From NCBI GenBank assembly GCA_018712245.1, contig DVHE01000043.1, positions 1-64,000 of the forward strand: 64,000 nt of DNA. The letters run 5' to 3'. Of this stretch, positions 7,915-19,626 are shown in pieces. The notes under the pieces were generated by a model that did not search any database, had not been told where the DNA came from, and saw only the letters and a program-made list of their open reading frames with translations. Made by a program: the position numbers and the translations under genes. Positions within the stretch are counted from its first letter, which is position 1, and every line of letters starts with the position of its first letter. Source of the stretch: Candidatus Avoscillospira avicola (GTDB lineage Bacteria; Bacillota; Clostridia; Oscillospirales; Oscillospiraceae).

Positions 7915-8994
7915 TCAGCTGCTCTCTTTTTCCATAAGCGTCCAGGGCAGCACTTGCGATTCACAGGGCGAGCCCTCCAATAGCTTCAGGAGCATTTCAG
8001 CGGCGACGTGTCCCGTATTGATGTGGCCGTGAGAGAGGGAGGTGATGCGCACGGGAGAAAGCTCACTATATTGGCTGTTGTCAAAGCTGACCACAGCCAG
8101 CTGCTCCGGGATGGCGACAGATCGCTTGAGCAGGGTGTTGATGAGCCTCGAAGCCACCTCGTCATTGTAGCACACCACGGCGGAGCAGCCCTCCAGGAAC
8201 TTAAGCAGCACTTCTGGAATGGCGCGGGACTGACTGCTGAAAAAGCGTTCCTTCTCCTCGGTGCCGTACCAGAGAATATGCGTATCCTGCATGGAAAGGC
8301 CGAAGTCCCGCATGGCGTCGGCGAAGCCTGCGTAGCGGCGGTGGCCCTGGATGTCGTCGGATTTGAAGATGCCGGCGATCTGCCGATGGCCTTTGTTATA
8401 GAGGTATTCCACCAGGGCATAGCCGCCGCCGTAGTTGTCGTCCAGTACGGAGACGGTGCCGGTCAGCTCGGCATAGTTGCCGTTGAGGAAGACCAGCGGG
8501 ATACCCCGTCCGATCAGCTGCCGGTAGAGGTCCAGATTGGGGTTGGGGAGGCAGGTCTTGGTGCCCTCCACCAGCAGCCCGTCCAGCTGGGGCAGCTCCA
8601 GCAGGGTGGAGAGGATGCGCCGCTCGTTGGAAATCTGGTTTTTGGTGGCAAATACCAGAGTCGTGCAGTGATTGGCAGAGAGAACAGATTCCACTTCCCG
8701 CAAGATGCTGGGGAAGATATAGTCGCTGATATAGGTGGTGAGGACCGCCACGCTTCTGGGGGCGGAGACTGGCTCACGGATGGGGATGTTGCGAATGTGA
8801 GAGCCGCTGCCCTGGCGCTTTTCGATTAGGCCCTCCTGTACCAGTACTGAGAGGGCCTGGCGGACAGTCTGGCGGCTGAGCTGATAGGCCTCGGCAATGG
8901 CTTTTTCTGTAGGTAGCAGGCCTGTGGCGGAGAAAGTCCCGGCAGCGATCTGCTCCCGCAGTGTATTGGCCAGCTGCTGATATTTGGTTGCCAT
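7915..8994 (-). CDS. araR: GntR/LacI-type arabinose repressor AraR
   Basis: N-terminal GntR HTH plus LacI-like ligand domain; divergent from araB/araD. Confidence 0.85.
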   Translation of the reverse strand: MATKYQQLANTLREQIAAGTFSATGLLPTEKAIAEAYQLSRQTVRQALSVLVQEGLIEKRQGSGSHIRNIPIREPVSAPRSVAVLTTYISDYIFPSILREVESVLSANHCTTLVFATKNQISNERRILSTLLELPQLDGLLVEGTKTCLPNPNLDLYRQLIGRGIPLVFLNGNYAELTGTVSVLDDNYGGGYALVEYLYNKGHRQIAGIFKSDDIQGHRRYAGFADAMRDFGLSMQDTHILWYGTEEKERFFSSQSRAIPEVLLKFLEGCSAVVCYNDEVASRLINTLLKRSVAIPEQLAVVSFDNSQYSELSPVRITSLSHGHINTGHVAAEMLLKLLEGSPCESQVLPWTLMEKESS

Positions 8995-9017
8995 GGTGCG
9001 GCACGTCCTTCCGAGTT

Positions 9018-9033
9018 AAAGTACGTACAAATT
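9018..9033. promoter_or_regulatory. Putative AraR operator
   Basis: AAAGTACGTACAAATT upstream of araR, resembles Bacillus-type AraR box. Confidence 0.55.
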
Positions 9034-9322
9034 TATTATAGCCCCTGGAGCGAAGGAAGACAAGAGAAATGTGCAAAGTGGGATGATCCATATGACATCT
9101 GTAAAAACGAAAACTGATTTGGAAAATGGATGGGATGCTGTCCAACGCGGGGCACTATCCTCATGCTTTCACAGACATTGTGCAATTTTTCAATGGGATT
9201 TTGCGGGTAGGCGCTTGGCGATCGTACAACTTTATCAATCTATATATTTGGAAATGTTCGAAATTTATGATAAAAATTCAATTAATTTATTATATGTCAT
9301 AAAACCGTAAAGAATAGTGACA

Positions 9323-9339
9323 TATTTGTATTGTACAAA
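9323..9339. promoter_or_regulatory. Putative AraR operator
   Basis: TTTGTA-TTG-TACAAA inverted repeat upstream of the araB promoter. Confidence 0.5.
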
Positions 9340-9371
9340 AGGATGAATGTGGAATTATAACCGTACAATTA

Positions 9372-9400
9372 TTGACTGCTGAGTCAGACGAGGGTATACT
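9372..9400 (+). promoter_or_regulatory. SigA promoter of the araB-araD operon
   Basis: TTGACT-17 nt-TATACT, preceded by CCGTACAATT half-operator at 9361. Confidence 0.7.
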
Positions 9401-9488
9401 GGGTCTTGATAAAAGCTACAGTGCCGCTATGGAAAGTGCTTTGGCGATGTATCATCATTTTTTCAAACAGGGGACAGGAGGATCATTC

Positions 9489-11174
<1,686 letters not shown>

Positions 11175-11185
11175 GGAGAGTCACT

Positions 11186-11893
11186 ATGCTGGAAGCGCTG
11201 AAACAAGAAGTGCTGGAGGCCAACCTCCTCCTGCCCAAATACGGACTCATCACCTTCACCTGGGGCAACGTCTCCGGCATTGACCGGGAGAGCGGCCTGG
11301 TGGTCATCAAGCCCTCCGGCGTCAGCTACGACGGCATGACCGTCGAGGACATGGTGGTGGTGGACCTCCAGGGCAAGGTCGTGGAAGGCAAGTGGAAGCC
11401 CTCCTCCGACACACCCACCCATCTGGCCCTCTACCGGGCCTTCCCGGGCCTGGGCGGAATCGTCCACACCCACAGCCGCTGGGCCACCTCCTTTGCCCAG
11501 GCCGGCATGCCCATCCCCGCCATGGGGACCACTCAGGGCGACTACTTCTACGGCGACATCCCCTGCACCCGGAAGATGACGCCGGCGGAGATCGCCGGGG
11601 AGTACGAGCTGGAGACTGGCAACGTCATCATCGAGACGTTCCAGGGCATCGACCCCATGACCATCCCGGCGGTGCTGGTCCACAGCCATGGCCCCTTCAC
11701 CTGGGGTACCGACGCCATGAACGCCGTCCACAACGCGGTGGTACTGGAAGAAGTGGCCTTTATGGACTACCACGCCATGTCCATGAACCCCCAGGCCGGG
11801 CGGATGCAGCAGGAGCTGCTGGACAAGCACTACCTGCGCAAGCACGGCAAGAACGCCTATTACGGCCAGGGCACCCCCGACACGAAGGGATAA
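11186..11893 (+). CDS. araD: L-ribulose-5-phosphate 4-epimerase
   Basis: '[31 protein letters not shown]', '[28 protein letters not shown]'; RBS GGAGAG. Confidence 0.93.
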   Translation: MLEALKQEVLEANLLLPKYGLITFTWGNVSGIDRESGLVVIKPSGVSYDGMTVEDMVVVDLQGKVVEGKWKPSSDTPTHLALYRAFPGLGGIVHTHSRWATSFAQAGMPIPAMGTTQGDYFYGDIPCTRKMTPAEIAGEYELETGNVIIETFQGIDPMTIPAVLVHSHGPFTWGTDAMNAVHNAVVLEEVAFMDYHAMSMNPQAGRMQQELLDKHYLRKHGKNAYYGQGTPDTKG

Positions 11894-11918
11894 AAAAGCG
11901 GCGCCTAAGGCGCCATAA

Positions 11919-11946
11919 AACCCCCGCCCATTCCTGGGCGGGGGTT
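11919..11946. terminator. Terminator-like hairpin between araD and the convergent gene
   Basis: AACCCCCGCCCA-TTCC-TGGGCGGGGGTT. Confidence 0.6.
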
Positions 11947-11951
11947 GCCAT

Positions 11952-12995
11952 TTATCCAAGACTGGTTGTCTCTAAAATCTGCAGAACCTGGGCCTGGGCA
12001 TTGCTGAGGCGCTCCAGCAGGGCGGGGGCGTCGCCGCGGCATACCAGCAGGGAAGGGCCGGGGCTGTTGCGCCAGACCGCTTCATCGGGGACGCCGGTGT
12101 CTGCCACCAGGTGCCAGCCCTCGTCGGCATAGGCTCCCTGGGGCGCCAGGGCCAGTACGGTTTTGAAGAACAGCGCTTCGTCCATCGCTTCGTTGGCCGC
12201 CGTCAGCTGCTCAGTGACATCGCCGGTCCCGTCCGACGCCAGGCCAATGGTGTGGCCCTGGGCATAGATCGCTCGCACCAGCGCCTTGTCCGCTCGAAGC
12301 TGCGCCTCCGTGAGGAAGAAAGCGGCGCGGATTTGATATTGAGACAGTAAATCCAGTGTCTCCTGAGAGACTGCCGCGCCAGCAAAGGCCAGATACACAT
12401 CCGCCGGCTCCTGTTCCGGCGGGTCCTGGGTCTCCGTGTCCTGCCAGGGCTGCTGGCTGGGGGTGTTTTGATCCGGCTGGTCTGTCTGCTGCTGGTTGAG
12501 GTAGTCGATCAAATTGGCTGCCTTTTCCACAAACAGGCTGTCGTCATAGACCTGAGAGCCGTTGGTGAAGCGGATGATGGTCTCGCCGCTCTCGGCCGTG
12601 AGGATGGAGACCGAATAGCCAAAGTGCTCCGCCGCGCTGGCGGGGATGTACAGGAGTCCGCCGCGGTAGAGCACGCTGACCGGACTCTCGGTGCCGCTCT
12701 CGTCGGTGACGGTACCGGCGGTCAGATCGTAGACCAGGCGGGAGGTGCGGGTGAAGAGCACGAAGGTGTTCTGATCGACGTTGTTGGAGACGATCACGCC
12801 GCCGGGGTTGGCGTTGAAGGCCGTGTAGGGGAGGTACAGCGTGCCGCCGGAGTAGTATGGCGCGTCGGAGGCCGGCAGGGAGAGGGGAATGGTGTCGTTG
12901 ACGGCCACGAAGCACAGCGACCCGGCAGCCCGAGCACTGGGAAGCATCGTCAGCAGCAGGGCCAGCGCCAGCAGGCCCGGCAGTAACTTTTTCAT
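11952..12995 (-). CDS. Secreted protein with copper-amine-oxidase-like N-domain and polysaccharide-deacetylase-like C-domain
   Basis: Signal peptide; 'YYSGGTLYLPYTAF' motif; 'VYLAFAGA..LLSQYQIRAAFFLTEAQL' NodB-like fold pattern. Confidence 0.65.
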   Translation of the reverse strand: MKKLLPGLLALALLLTMLPSARAAGSLCFVAVNDTIPLSLPASDAPYYSGGTLYLPYTAFNANPGGVIVSNNVDQNTFVLFTRTSRLVYDLTAGTVTDESGTESPVSVLYRGGLLYIPASAAEHFGYSVSILTAESGETIIRFTNGSQVYDDSLFVEKAANLIDYLNQQQTDQPDQNTPSQQPWQDTETQDPPEQEPADVYLAFAGAAVSQETLDLLSQYQIRAAFFLTEAQLRADKALVRAIYAQGHTIGLASDGTGDVTEQLTAANEAMDEALFFKTVLALAPQGAYADEGWHLVADTGVPDEAVWRNSPGPSLLVCRGDAPALLERLSNAQAQVLQILETTSLG

Positions 12996-13128
12996 GGGAT
13001 CAGCTCCTATCTATCAGCGAGTATACCAGATTTTCGGCGGCCCTGCAAGGGCGGTGAAAATAACCGTGGCATTTCCAGGCTGGCCGTGGTATAATCCAAG
13101 TAACTATGGAAATGTGCGAGGAACAACA

Positions 13129-14730
13129 ATGATTACAGTGAACAATCTCTCCGTGCAGTTCGGCGGCTCGGTCCTCTTCAAGCAGGTGGACCTCCAGTTC
13201 ACCGCCGGCAACTGCTACGGCATCATCGGCGCCAACGGCGCGGGTAAATCCACCTTTTTGAAGGTTCTCTCCGGCGAGCTGGACAGCACCACCGGCTCCG
13301 TCTCCATTCAGCCGGGGGTGCGCATGAGCATCTTGCAGCAGGACCAGTTCCAGTACGACGCCTATACCGTCATGGACACGGTCATCATGGGCAACCAGCA
13401 TCTCTACGATGTGATGAAGGAGAAGGACGCCCTCTATGAAAAGCCGGACTTCTCCGAGGAGGACGGCCTGCGGGCCGCGGAGCTGGAGGCAGAGTTTGCC
13501 GAGATGGACGGCTGGGAGGCCGAGTCCGACGCCAGCCGCATCCTCCAGGGCTTGGGCATCCCGGTGGAAAACCACTACGACCTGATGGGCGATACCGACC
13601 CGCGGATGAAGGTGAAGGTCCTGCTGGCCCGGGCGCTCTTCGGCAAGCCTGATATCGTCATGCTGGACGAGCCCACCAACAACCTGGATATCGAGGCCAT
13701 CAACTGGCTGGAGGACTTCTTGCTGGACTACGAGGGCACGGTCATCGTCGTGAGCCACGACCGGCACTTCCTCAACACCGTCTGCACCCACATCGTGGAC
13801 ATCGACTACGGCAAGATCAAGATGTACGTGGGCAACTACGACTTCTGGTATGAGTCCTCCCAGCTGATTCAGAGCCTCATCAAGAACAAGAACAAGCGAA
13901 ATGCCGAGAAGATCGAGGAACTCCAGACCTTTATCGCCCGGTTCGCCGCCAACAAGGCCAAGAGTAAGCAGGCCACGTCCCGCCGTAAGCTGCTGGACAA
14001 GCTGACCATCGAGGAGATGCCGGCCTCGTCCCGGCGCTATCCCTTCGTGGGCTTCACCCCGGAGCGGGAGGTGGGCAAGGACATCCTCTTTGTCACCGAC
14101 GTCTCCAAGACCGTGGACGGCGTCAAGCTCCTGGACAAAGTCACCTTCAATCTCAAGAAGGGCGACAAGATTGCCTTTGTCGGCGAGAACGAGCTGGCCC
14201 AGACCGTCATGTTCAAGATTCTGATGGGCGAGATGGAGCCGGACGAGGGCAGCGTCAAGTGGGGCCAGACCACGTCCCAGAGCTATCTGCCCAAGGACAA
14301 CACTGAGTACTTTGAAGGTCACACCGAGTCCCTGGTGGACTGGATTCGCGAATTCTCCGCCAAGAAGGACGACGTCTATCTCCGGGGCTTCCTGGGCCGG
14401 ATGCTCTTTTCCGGCGAGGATGTCTTCAAGCCGGTGAACGTCCTCTCCGGCGGCGAAAAGGTCCGCTGTATGCTTTCGCGGATGATGCTTTCCGGGGCCA
14501 ACGTGGTGCTGATGGACCAGCCCACCAACCATCTGGACATGGAGTCCATCCAGGCGGTCAACAAAGGCCTCATCGCCTTCCCGGGCAACATTCTCCTGGC
14601 CAGCCACGACCATGAGATGCTCCAGTCTGTGGCTAACCGCATCATCGAGTTCCAGCCCGACGGCACTATTTTGGACCGCGTGGGCACCTATGACGAGTAT
14701 CTGGAGTGGAAGCTGGGCCGAAGCCTGTAA
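13129..14730 (+). CDS. ABC-F family ATPase
   Basis: Two ABC cassettes, no TMs, 'LDEPTNNLDIEAINWLEDFL' and 'MDQPTNHLDMESIQ'. Confidence 0.93.
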   Translation: MITVNNLSVQFGGSVLFKQVDLQFTAGNCYGIIGANGAGKSTFLKVLSGELDSTTGSVSIQPGVRMSILQQDQFQYDAYTVMDTVIMGNQHLYDVMKEKDALYEKPDFSEEDGLRAAELEAEFAEMDGWEAESDASRILQGLGIPVENHYDLMGDTDPRMKVKVLLARALFGKPDIVMLDEPTNNLDIEAINWLEDFLLDYEGTVIVVSHDRHFLNTVCTHIVDIDYGKIKMYVGNYDFWYESSQLIQSLIKNKNKRNAEKIEELQTFIARFAANKAKSKQATSRRKLLDKLTIEEMPASSRRYPFVGFTPEREVGKDILFVTDVSKTVDGVKLLDKVTFNLKKGDKIAFVGENELAQTVMFKILMGEMEPDEGSVKWGQTTSQSYLPKDNTEYFEGHTESLVDWIREFSAKKDDVYLRGFLGRMLFSGEDVFKPVNVLSGGEKVRCMLSRMMLSGANVVLMDQPTNHLDMESIQAVNKGLIAFPGNILLASHDHEMLQSVANRIIEFQPDGTILDRVGTYDEYLEWKLGRSL

Positions 14731-14788
14731 GAGCGGTCCGTCTTTTGCCCCTTGAGACTGTGATTATAATAAATTGGAGGTATTTGCT

Positions 14789-15166
14789 ATGTCCAAGGTA
14801 ATTCACACGACCAATGCGCCCGCTGCGGTGGGCCCCTATTCCCAGGCCATTGACTGCGGCGACCTGGTGTTCTGCTCCGGCCAGATTCCCCTGGTGCCCG
14901 CCACCGGTGAAGTGGTGGAGGGCGACATCGAGGCCCAGACCCGCCAGATTTTTGCCAACATCCAGGCGGTGCTGGCCGAGGCCGGCCTTTCTCTGAAGAA
15001 CGTGGTGAAGACCACGGTGTTTATGACCGATCTGAGCCAGTTCGGCGCCTTCAACGACGTCTACGCCTGGTACTTCCCGGAGAATCCCCCGGCGCGGTCC
15101 TGCGTGGAAATCTCCAAGCTGCCCAAGGGCGTGTCTGTGGAGATCGAAGTCATCGCCAAGCGGTAA
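14789..15166 (+). CDS. ridA: RidA family protein
   Basis: 'NAPAAVGPYSQAID', 'FCSGQIPLVPATGE', 'RSCVEISKLPKGVSVEIEVIA'. Confidence 0.95.
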   Translation: MSKVIHTTNAPAAVGPYSQAIDCGDLVFCSGQIPLVPATGEVVEGDIEAQTRQIFANIQAVLAEAGLSLKNVVKTTVFMTDLSQFGAFNDVYAWYFPENPPARSCVEISKLPKGVSVEIEVIAKR

Positions 15167-15262
15167 AACCAACCAAGTCCGTTCGCGAGGACGGGCAAAT
15201 ACCAATAGACACTGACGCGGAAGGGTCACACCTGACGGGGAAGAGTCGCCATCGAGCCAGCC

Positions 15263-15490
15263 AAGGGCGCACTCTACCTGAGTGCGCCCTTTTGCGTGGC
15301 GAAAATGCTTTTTCGCCACGCTGCCCTAGTTTTTGCAACTTTGAAAAGTTGCAAAAACGCCATGATTGAACGTGCGTGGCCCAGGCCAGCTTCTCTTGCC
15401 CTGTGGGCAATTAACCTTCGTGGGCTCTTTGGCCCCCGCACACACCCCCGCTGCTCTGTTGCTGCGGCTTGTATCATAGTTTTTTGACAG
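15263..15490 (-). repeat. Second hairpin-array repeat locus sharing a module with 7451-7879, opposite orientation
   Basis: Hairpins 15263-15291, 15294-15321, 15329-15358; reverse complement shares 'GTCAAAA..CTATGAT..AGCCGC.GC.ACAGAGCAGCGGGGG.TGTGTGCGGGGG' and 'CGCACGTTCAAT' with 7.5 kb. Confidence 0.75.
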
Positions 15491-15514
15491 TTTTATCATA
15501 GAAAGGAGAAGCGC

Positions 15515-15784
15515 ATGGAAGAAAATCGCGTGGCGCTGCTGGGCATCATCGTGGAGGAGCCGGACTCTGTTGAGGCCCTCAACGCGCTGCTCCACCAGTA
15601 TAAGGACTATATCATCGGCCGAATGGGCCTTCCGTACCGGGAACGGAAGATCAGCATTATCAGTATCATGTTGGACGCCCCACAGGACGCCATCAGCAGC
15701 CTGGCCGGCAAGGTGGGGATGCTGCCGGGCGTATCCTGTAAGGCCATCTACTCCAAACTTGCCCATGGACCCGCTGCTGAGTGA
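15515..15784 (+). CDS. TM1266-type iron-only hydrogenase system regulator
   Basis: ACT-like 89 aa protein 'RVALLGIIVEEPDSVEALNALLHQYKDYIIGRMGLPYRERKISIISIMLDAP' upstream of hydE. Confidence 0.88.
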   Translation: MEENRVALLGIIVEEPDSVEALNALLHQYKDYIIGRMGLPYRERKISIISIMLDAPQDAISSLAGKVGMLPGVSCKAIYSKLAHGPAAE

Positions 15785-16820
15785 GCTGCTGACGCGGGGC
15801 GTGCTGGAGCGGGAACAGTGGCGGGAGCTGCTCTCCCGGCGGCACCAGCTGGACCGGGCGGCGCTCTTTGCCCTGGCCCGGGAGATCCGGGCGCGATGGT
15901 TCGGAAACCGGGTCTATATCCGGGGCCTGATCGAATGTACCAACTACTGTAAGAACAATTGCCTTTACTGCGGCATCCGCCGGGGCAATTCCCATGTGCA
16001 GCGCTACCGGCTGACCCAGGCAGAGATTTTGGCCTGCTGCGAGCAGGGCTACCGCTGGGGATTTCGCACCTTCGTCCTCCAGGGCGGGGAGGACCCACGG
16101 TTGACGCCGGATTGGGTAGCCCAGGTGGTGCGGGAAATCACCCGCCGCTTTCCCGACTGCGCTGTGACCCTCTCCCTGGGGGAGTGGGAGCGGGAGGTCT
16201 ACCGGCTCTGGTACGAGGCCGGAGCCAGGCGGTACCTGCTGCGCCATGAAACCGCCGATCCCGCCCATTACGCCCGCTTGCACCCTCCGGCGCAGACCCT
16301 GTCCCGCCGCATCGCCTGCCTCTACGATCTCAAGGCCCTGGGCTACCAGGTGGGGGCCGGGTTTATGGTGGGGTCGCCGGGCCAGAGCGATGACACCCTG
16401 GCCCAGGACTTCTGCTTCCTGCAGGATTTGCAGCCGGAGATGGTGGGAATCGGGCCGTTTTTGCCCCAGCACGACACGCCCTTCGCCCAGGAGCCGCCGG
16501 GCACCCTGGAGGACACGCTCCTGCTGCTGGCCCTCCTGCGCCTGACGCTGCCCGCCGTGCTGCTGCCCGCCACCACGGCGCTGGCCACCCTCCATCCCCG
16601 GGGGCGGGTGCTGGGCATGGAAGCCGGAGCCAATGTGGTGATGCCTAACCTCTCGCCCCCGGCGGTGCGGGAGAGCTACGCCCTCTACGACGGCAAGGCC
16701 GCCACCGGCGTCGAGGCCGCGGAGCACCTGGCCGACCTCCGGGCGCAGCTGGCCCCCCTGGGTCTGACCGTCGCCATAGACCGCGGCGACGCCCCCACGA
16801 AGCGGCCACAGCAGTCGTAG
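15765..16820 (+). CDS. hydE: [FeFe] hydrogenase H-cluster radical SAM maturase HydE
   Basis: 'IECTNYCKNNCLYCGIRRGN' radical SAM motif; overlaps the regulator. Confidence 0.93.
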   Translation: MDPLLSELLTRGVLEREQWRELLSRRHQLDRAALFALAREIRARWFGNRVYIRGLIECTNYCKNNCLYCGIRRGNSHVQRYRLTQAEILACCEQGYRWGFRTFVLQGGEDPRLTPDWVAQVVREITRRFPDCAVTLSLGEWEREVYRLWYEAGARRYLLRHETADPAHYARLHPPAQTLSRRIACLYDLKALGYQVGAGFMVGSPGQSDDTLAQDFCFLQDLQPEMVGIGPFLPQHDTPFAQEPPGTLEDTLLLLALLRLTLPAVLLPATTALATLHPRGRVLGMEAGANVVMPNLSPPAVRESYALYDGKAATGVEAAEHLADLRAQLAPLGLTVAIDRGDAPTKRPQQS

Positions 16821-16962
16821 GGGCGGCTATTAGCCACCCGTGCAGCATTCGCGTTGGATGCACCGTCGTCGGCCGCACTTACCGTAGGGGCCGATGCCCA
16901 CATCGGCCCGCAGCCCGCCCACGTCGGATGCACTCCAGCCGCATCGGCCCCTGCGTTGTTTT
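16817..16962. repeat. GTAGGGGC-type dispersed intergenic repeat between hydE and hydG
   Basis: Perfect hairpin GGGCCGATG-CCCA-CATCGGCCC (16888-16909) inside a GTAGGGGC context; same core at 57014-57035. Confidence 0.7.
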
Positions 16963-16989
16963 ATTTTACCCCAGAAAGGAAGGATTCCC

Positions 16990-18408
16990 TTGTACGATCC
17001 CAAATCTAAAAAGGCCGAGGAATTTATCGACCACCAGGAGATTCTCGACACCTTGGCCTATGCCGATGCCCACAAGGACGACGCGGCGCTGATCGACGAG
17101 ATCATCGCCAAGGCCCGGCTGAAAAAAGGCCTGAGCCACCGGGAGGCCTCGGTGCTGCTGGCCTGTACCCTGGAGGACCGGAACCACGCCGTCTATGAGC
17201 TGGCGCGGGAGATCAAGCGCGATTTTTACGGAGACCGGATCGTCATGTTCGCGCCGCTGTACCTCTCCAACTACTGCGTCAACGGCTGTCTCTACTGCCC
17301 CTACCACGCCAAGAACCGGCACATCCCTCGGAAAAAGCTCACCCAGGAGGAGATTCGCGCAGAGGTCATCGCCTTGCAGGACATGGGCCACAAGCGCCTG
17401 GCCCTGGAGGCCGGTGAAGACTCGGTGAACAACCCGCTGGAGTACATCCTCGAATCCATCCACACCATCTACTCCATCCAGCATAAAAACGGCGCCATCC
17501 GCCGCGTCAACGTCAACATCGCCGCCACCACTGTGGAGAACTATCGAAAGCTCAAGGAGGCGGGAATCGGCACCTACATTCTCTTCCAGGAAACGTACCA
17601 CAAGGAGAGCTATGAGCGCCTCCATCCCACCGGCCCCAAGAGCAACTATGCCTACCACACCGAGGCCCATGACCGGGCCATGGAGGGCGGCATCGACGAC
17701 GTGGGCCTGGGCGTTCTCTTCGGACTGGAGCTGTACCGCTACGAGTTCGCGGGCCTGTTGATGCACGCGGAGCATCTGGAGGCCGTCTTCGGCGTCGGCC
17801 CCCACACCATCAGCGTGCCCCGGGTCTGCCCCGCCGACGACATTGACCCCGGCGCATTCGACAACGGCATCTCCGACGAGATTTTTGAGAAGATCGTCGC
17901 CTGCATCCGGGTTGCCGTGCCCTACACCGGCATGATTATCTCCACCCGGGAGAGCCAGAAGGTCCGGGAGCGGGTGCTGGAGCTGGGTATCTCCCAGATT
18001 TCCGGCGGCTCGCGGACCAGCGTCGGCGGCTACGCCGAGGAGGAGCCGGAGGAGGAGAGCTCAGCCCAGTTTGATGTGGCCGACCACCGCACCCTGGACC
18101 AGGTGGTCAAGTGGCTGATGGAGCTGGGCTACGTGCCCTCCTTCTGCACCGCCTGCTACCGGGAGGGCCGCACCGGTGACCGGTTTATGTCCCTGTGCAA
18201 GGCGGGGCAGATCCACAACTGCTGCCTGCCCAACGCGCTGATGACGCTGAAGGAGTACCTGGAGGACTATGCCTCGCCGGAGACCAAGGCCGTGGGCGAA
18301 GCGGTGATCGAGCAGCAGCTGCCCAACATCCCCAATGAGAAGGCACGGGCCGTGGTGGCGAAGCATCTCCAGGAGATCGCCCAGGGTCAGCGGGACTTCC
18401 GTTTCTGA
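16990..18408 (+). CDS. hydG: [FeFe] hydrogenase H-cluster radical SAM maturase HydG (TTG start)
   Basis: 'APLYLSNYCVNGCLYCPYHAKNRHIPRKKLTQEEI' and 'CTACYREGRTGDRFM..CKAGQIHNCC' C-terminal cluster motif. Confidence 0.95.
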   Translation: MYDPKSKKAEEFIDHQEILDTLAYADAHKDDAALIDEIIAKARLKKGLSHREASVLLACTLEDRNHAVYELAREIKRDFYGDRIVMFAPLYLSNYCVNGCLYCPYHAKNRHIPRKKLTQEEIRAEVIALQDMGHKRLALEAGEDSVNNPLEYILESIHTIYSIQHKNGAIRRVNVNIAATTVENYRKLKEAGIGTYILFQETYHKESYERLHPTGPKSNYAYHTEAHDRAMEGGIDDVGLGVLFGLELYRYEFAGLLMHAEHLEAVFGVGPHTISVPRVCPADDIDPGAFDNGISDEIFEKIVACIRVAVPYTGMIISTRESQKVRERVLELGISQISGGSRTSVGGYAEEEPEEESSAQFDVADHRTLDQVVKWLMELGYVPSFCTACYREGRTGDRFMSLCKAGQIHNCCLPNALMTLKEYLEDYASPETKAVGEAVIEQQLPNIPNEKARAVVAKHLQEIAQGQRDFRF

Positions 18409-18417
18409 GGTGAGACC

Positions 18418-19626
18418 ATGAGCCTCAACGATACGCCCTCCGGCGAGCGGGTCCACATCGCGTTTTTTGGCCGGCGCAACGCCGGCAAGTCCAGCCTGGT
18501 TAACGCCTTCACCGGCCAGGCCCTGGCCATCGTCTCCGACGTCAAGGGTACTACCACCGACCCGGTCTCCAAGGCCATGGAGCTGCTGCCGGTGGGGCCG
18601 GTGCAGATCATCGACACTCCGGGGATCGACGACGAGGGCGCCCTGGGAGCGCTGCGGGTGGAGCGGACAAAGCAGGTCTTGCGCAAGACCGACCTGGCCA
18701 TCCTGGTGGCCGACGCCACGGTTCCGCTGGGCCCGGCGGAGGCGGACCTGATGGCTCTGCTGGAGCGCCGCGGAACGCCCTGGATTCTGACGCAGAATAA
18801 GGCGGACCTGCTGGAGGAAATCCCAGAGAGCCGGGGCAATACCCTCTACGTCAGCGCCAAAACCGGCTATCATATCCACGATTTGAAGGAGCTGGCTGCC
18901 CGGCTGGCCCAGAGCGCCGCCGCGGAGCGGCCTCTGGTCTCGGACCTGCTGGCGCCGGAAGATACGGCGGTGCTGGTGGTGCCCATCGACAAGTCGGCAC
19001 CCAAGGGGCGGCTGATCCTCCCGCAGCAGCAGCTGATCCGCGACGCACTGGAGGCCGGGGCTGCCGCGCTGGTCTGCCGGGAGACCGAGCTGGCCGCCAC
19101 GCTGGCTGCTCTGAAAGCCCCGCCGAAGCTGGTCATCACCGACAGCCAGGTCTTTGGGAAGGTGGCCGAGATCGTCCCCGAGGCGGTGCCGCTGACCTCC
19201 TTCTCCATTTTGATGGCCCGGTATAAGGGAGACCTGCTGCAAACCGTGGCCGGCGCGGCGGCTCTGGAGCGGCTCCAGGACGGCGACACGGTGCTGATCG
19301 CCGAAGGCTGCACCCACCACCGTCAGTGTGAAGATATCGGCACGGTGAAGCTCCCGCGGTGGCTGGAGGCCCGCACCGGCAAAAAGCTCCAGTACCGCTT
19401 CACCTCCGGCGTGGAGTTTCCTGAGGACCTCTCGCCCTTTGCCCTGGTGCTCCACTGCGGCGGCTGCACCCTCAACCCCCAGGAGATGGCGGCCCGCCAG
19501 CGCATGGCCGCGGAGCAGGGAATCCCCATCACCAACTACGGCGTCCTGATCGCCGCGCTCCACGGCATTTTGCCCCGGGCGCTGGCGCCGTTTCCCACGG
19601 CGGCGGCGCTGCTGCGCAGCCGGTAG
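18418..19626 (+). CDS. hydF: [FeFe] hydrogenase H-cluster maturation GTPase HydF
   Basis: GTPase '[17 protein letters not shown]' and C-terminal cluster-binding '[19 protein letters not shown]...LHCGGCTLN'. Confidence 0.95.
   Translation: MSLNDTPSGERVHIAFFGRRNAGKSSLVNAFTGQALAIVSDVKGTTTDPVSKAMELLPVGPVQIIDTPGIDDEGALGALRVERTKQVLRKTDLAILVADATVPLGPAEADLMALLERRGTPWILTQNKADLLEEIPESRGNTLYVSAKTGYHIHDLKELAARLAQSAAAERPLVSDLLAPEDTAVLVVPIDKSAPKGRLILPQQQLIRDALEAGAAALVCRETELAATLAALKAPPKLVITDSQVFGKVAEIVPEAVPLTSFSILMARYKGDLLQTVAGAAALERLQDGDTVLIAEGCTHHRQCEDIGTVKLPRWLEARTGKKLQYRFTSGVEFPEDLSPFALVLHCGGCTLNPQEMAARQRMAAEQGIPITNYGVLIAALHGILPRALAPFPTAAALLRSR

Noticed and set aside
13000-14613. 537-aa minus-strand ORF
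   Set aside because: Antisense shadow of the ABC-F gene
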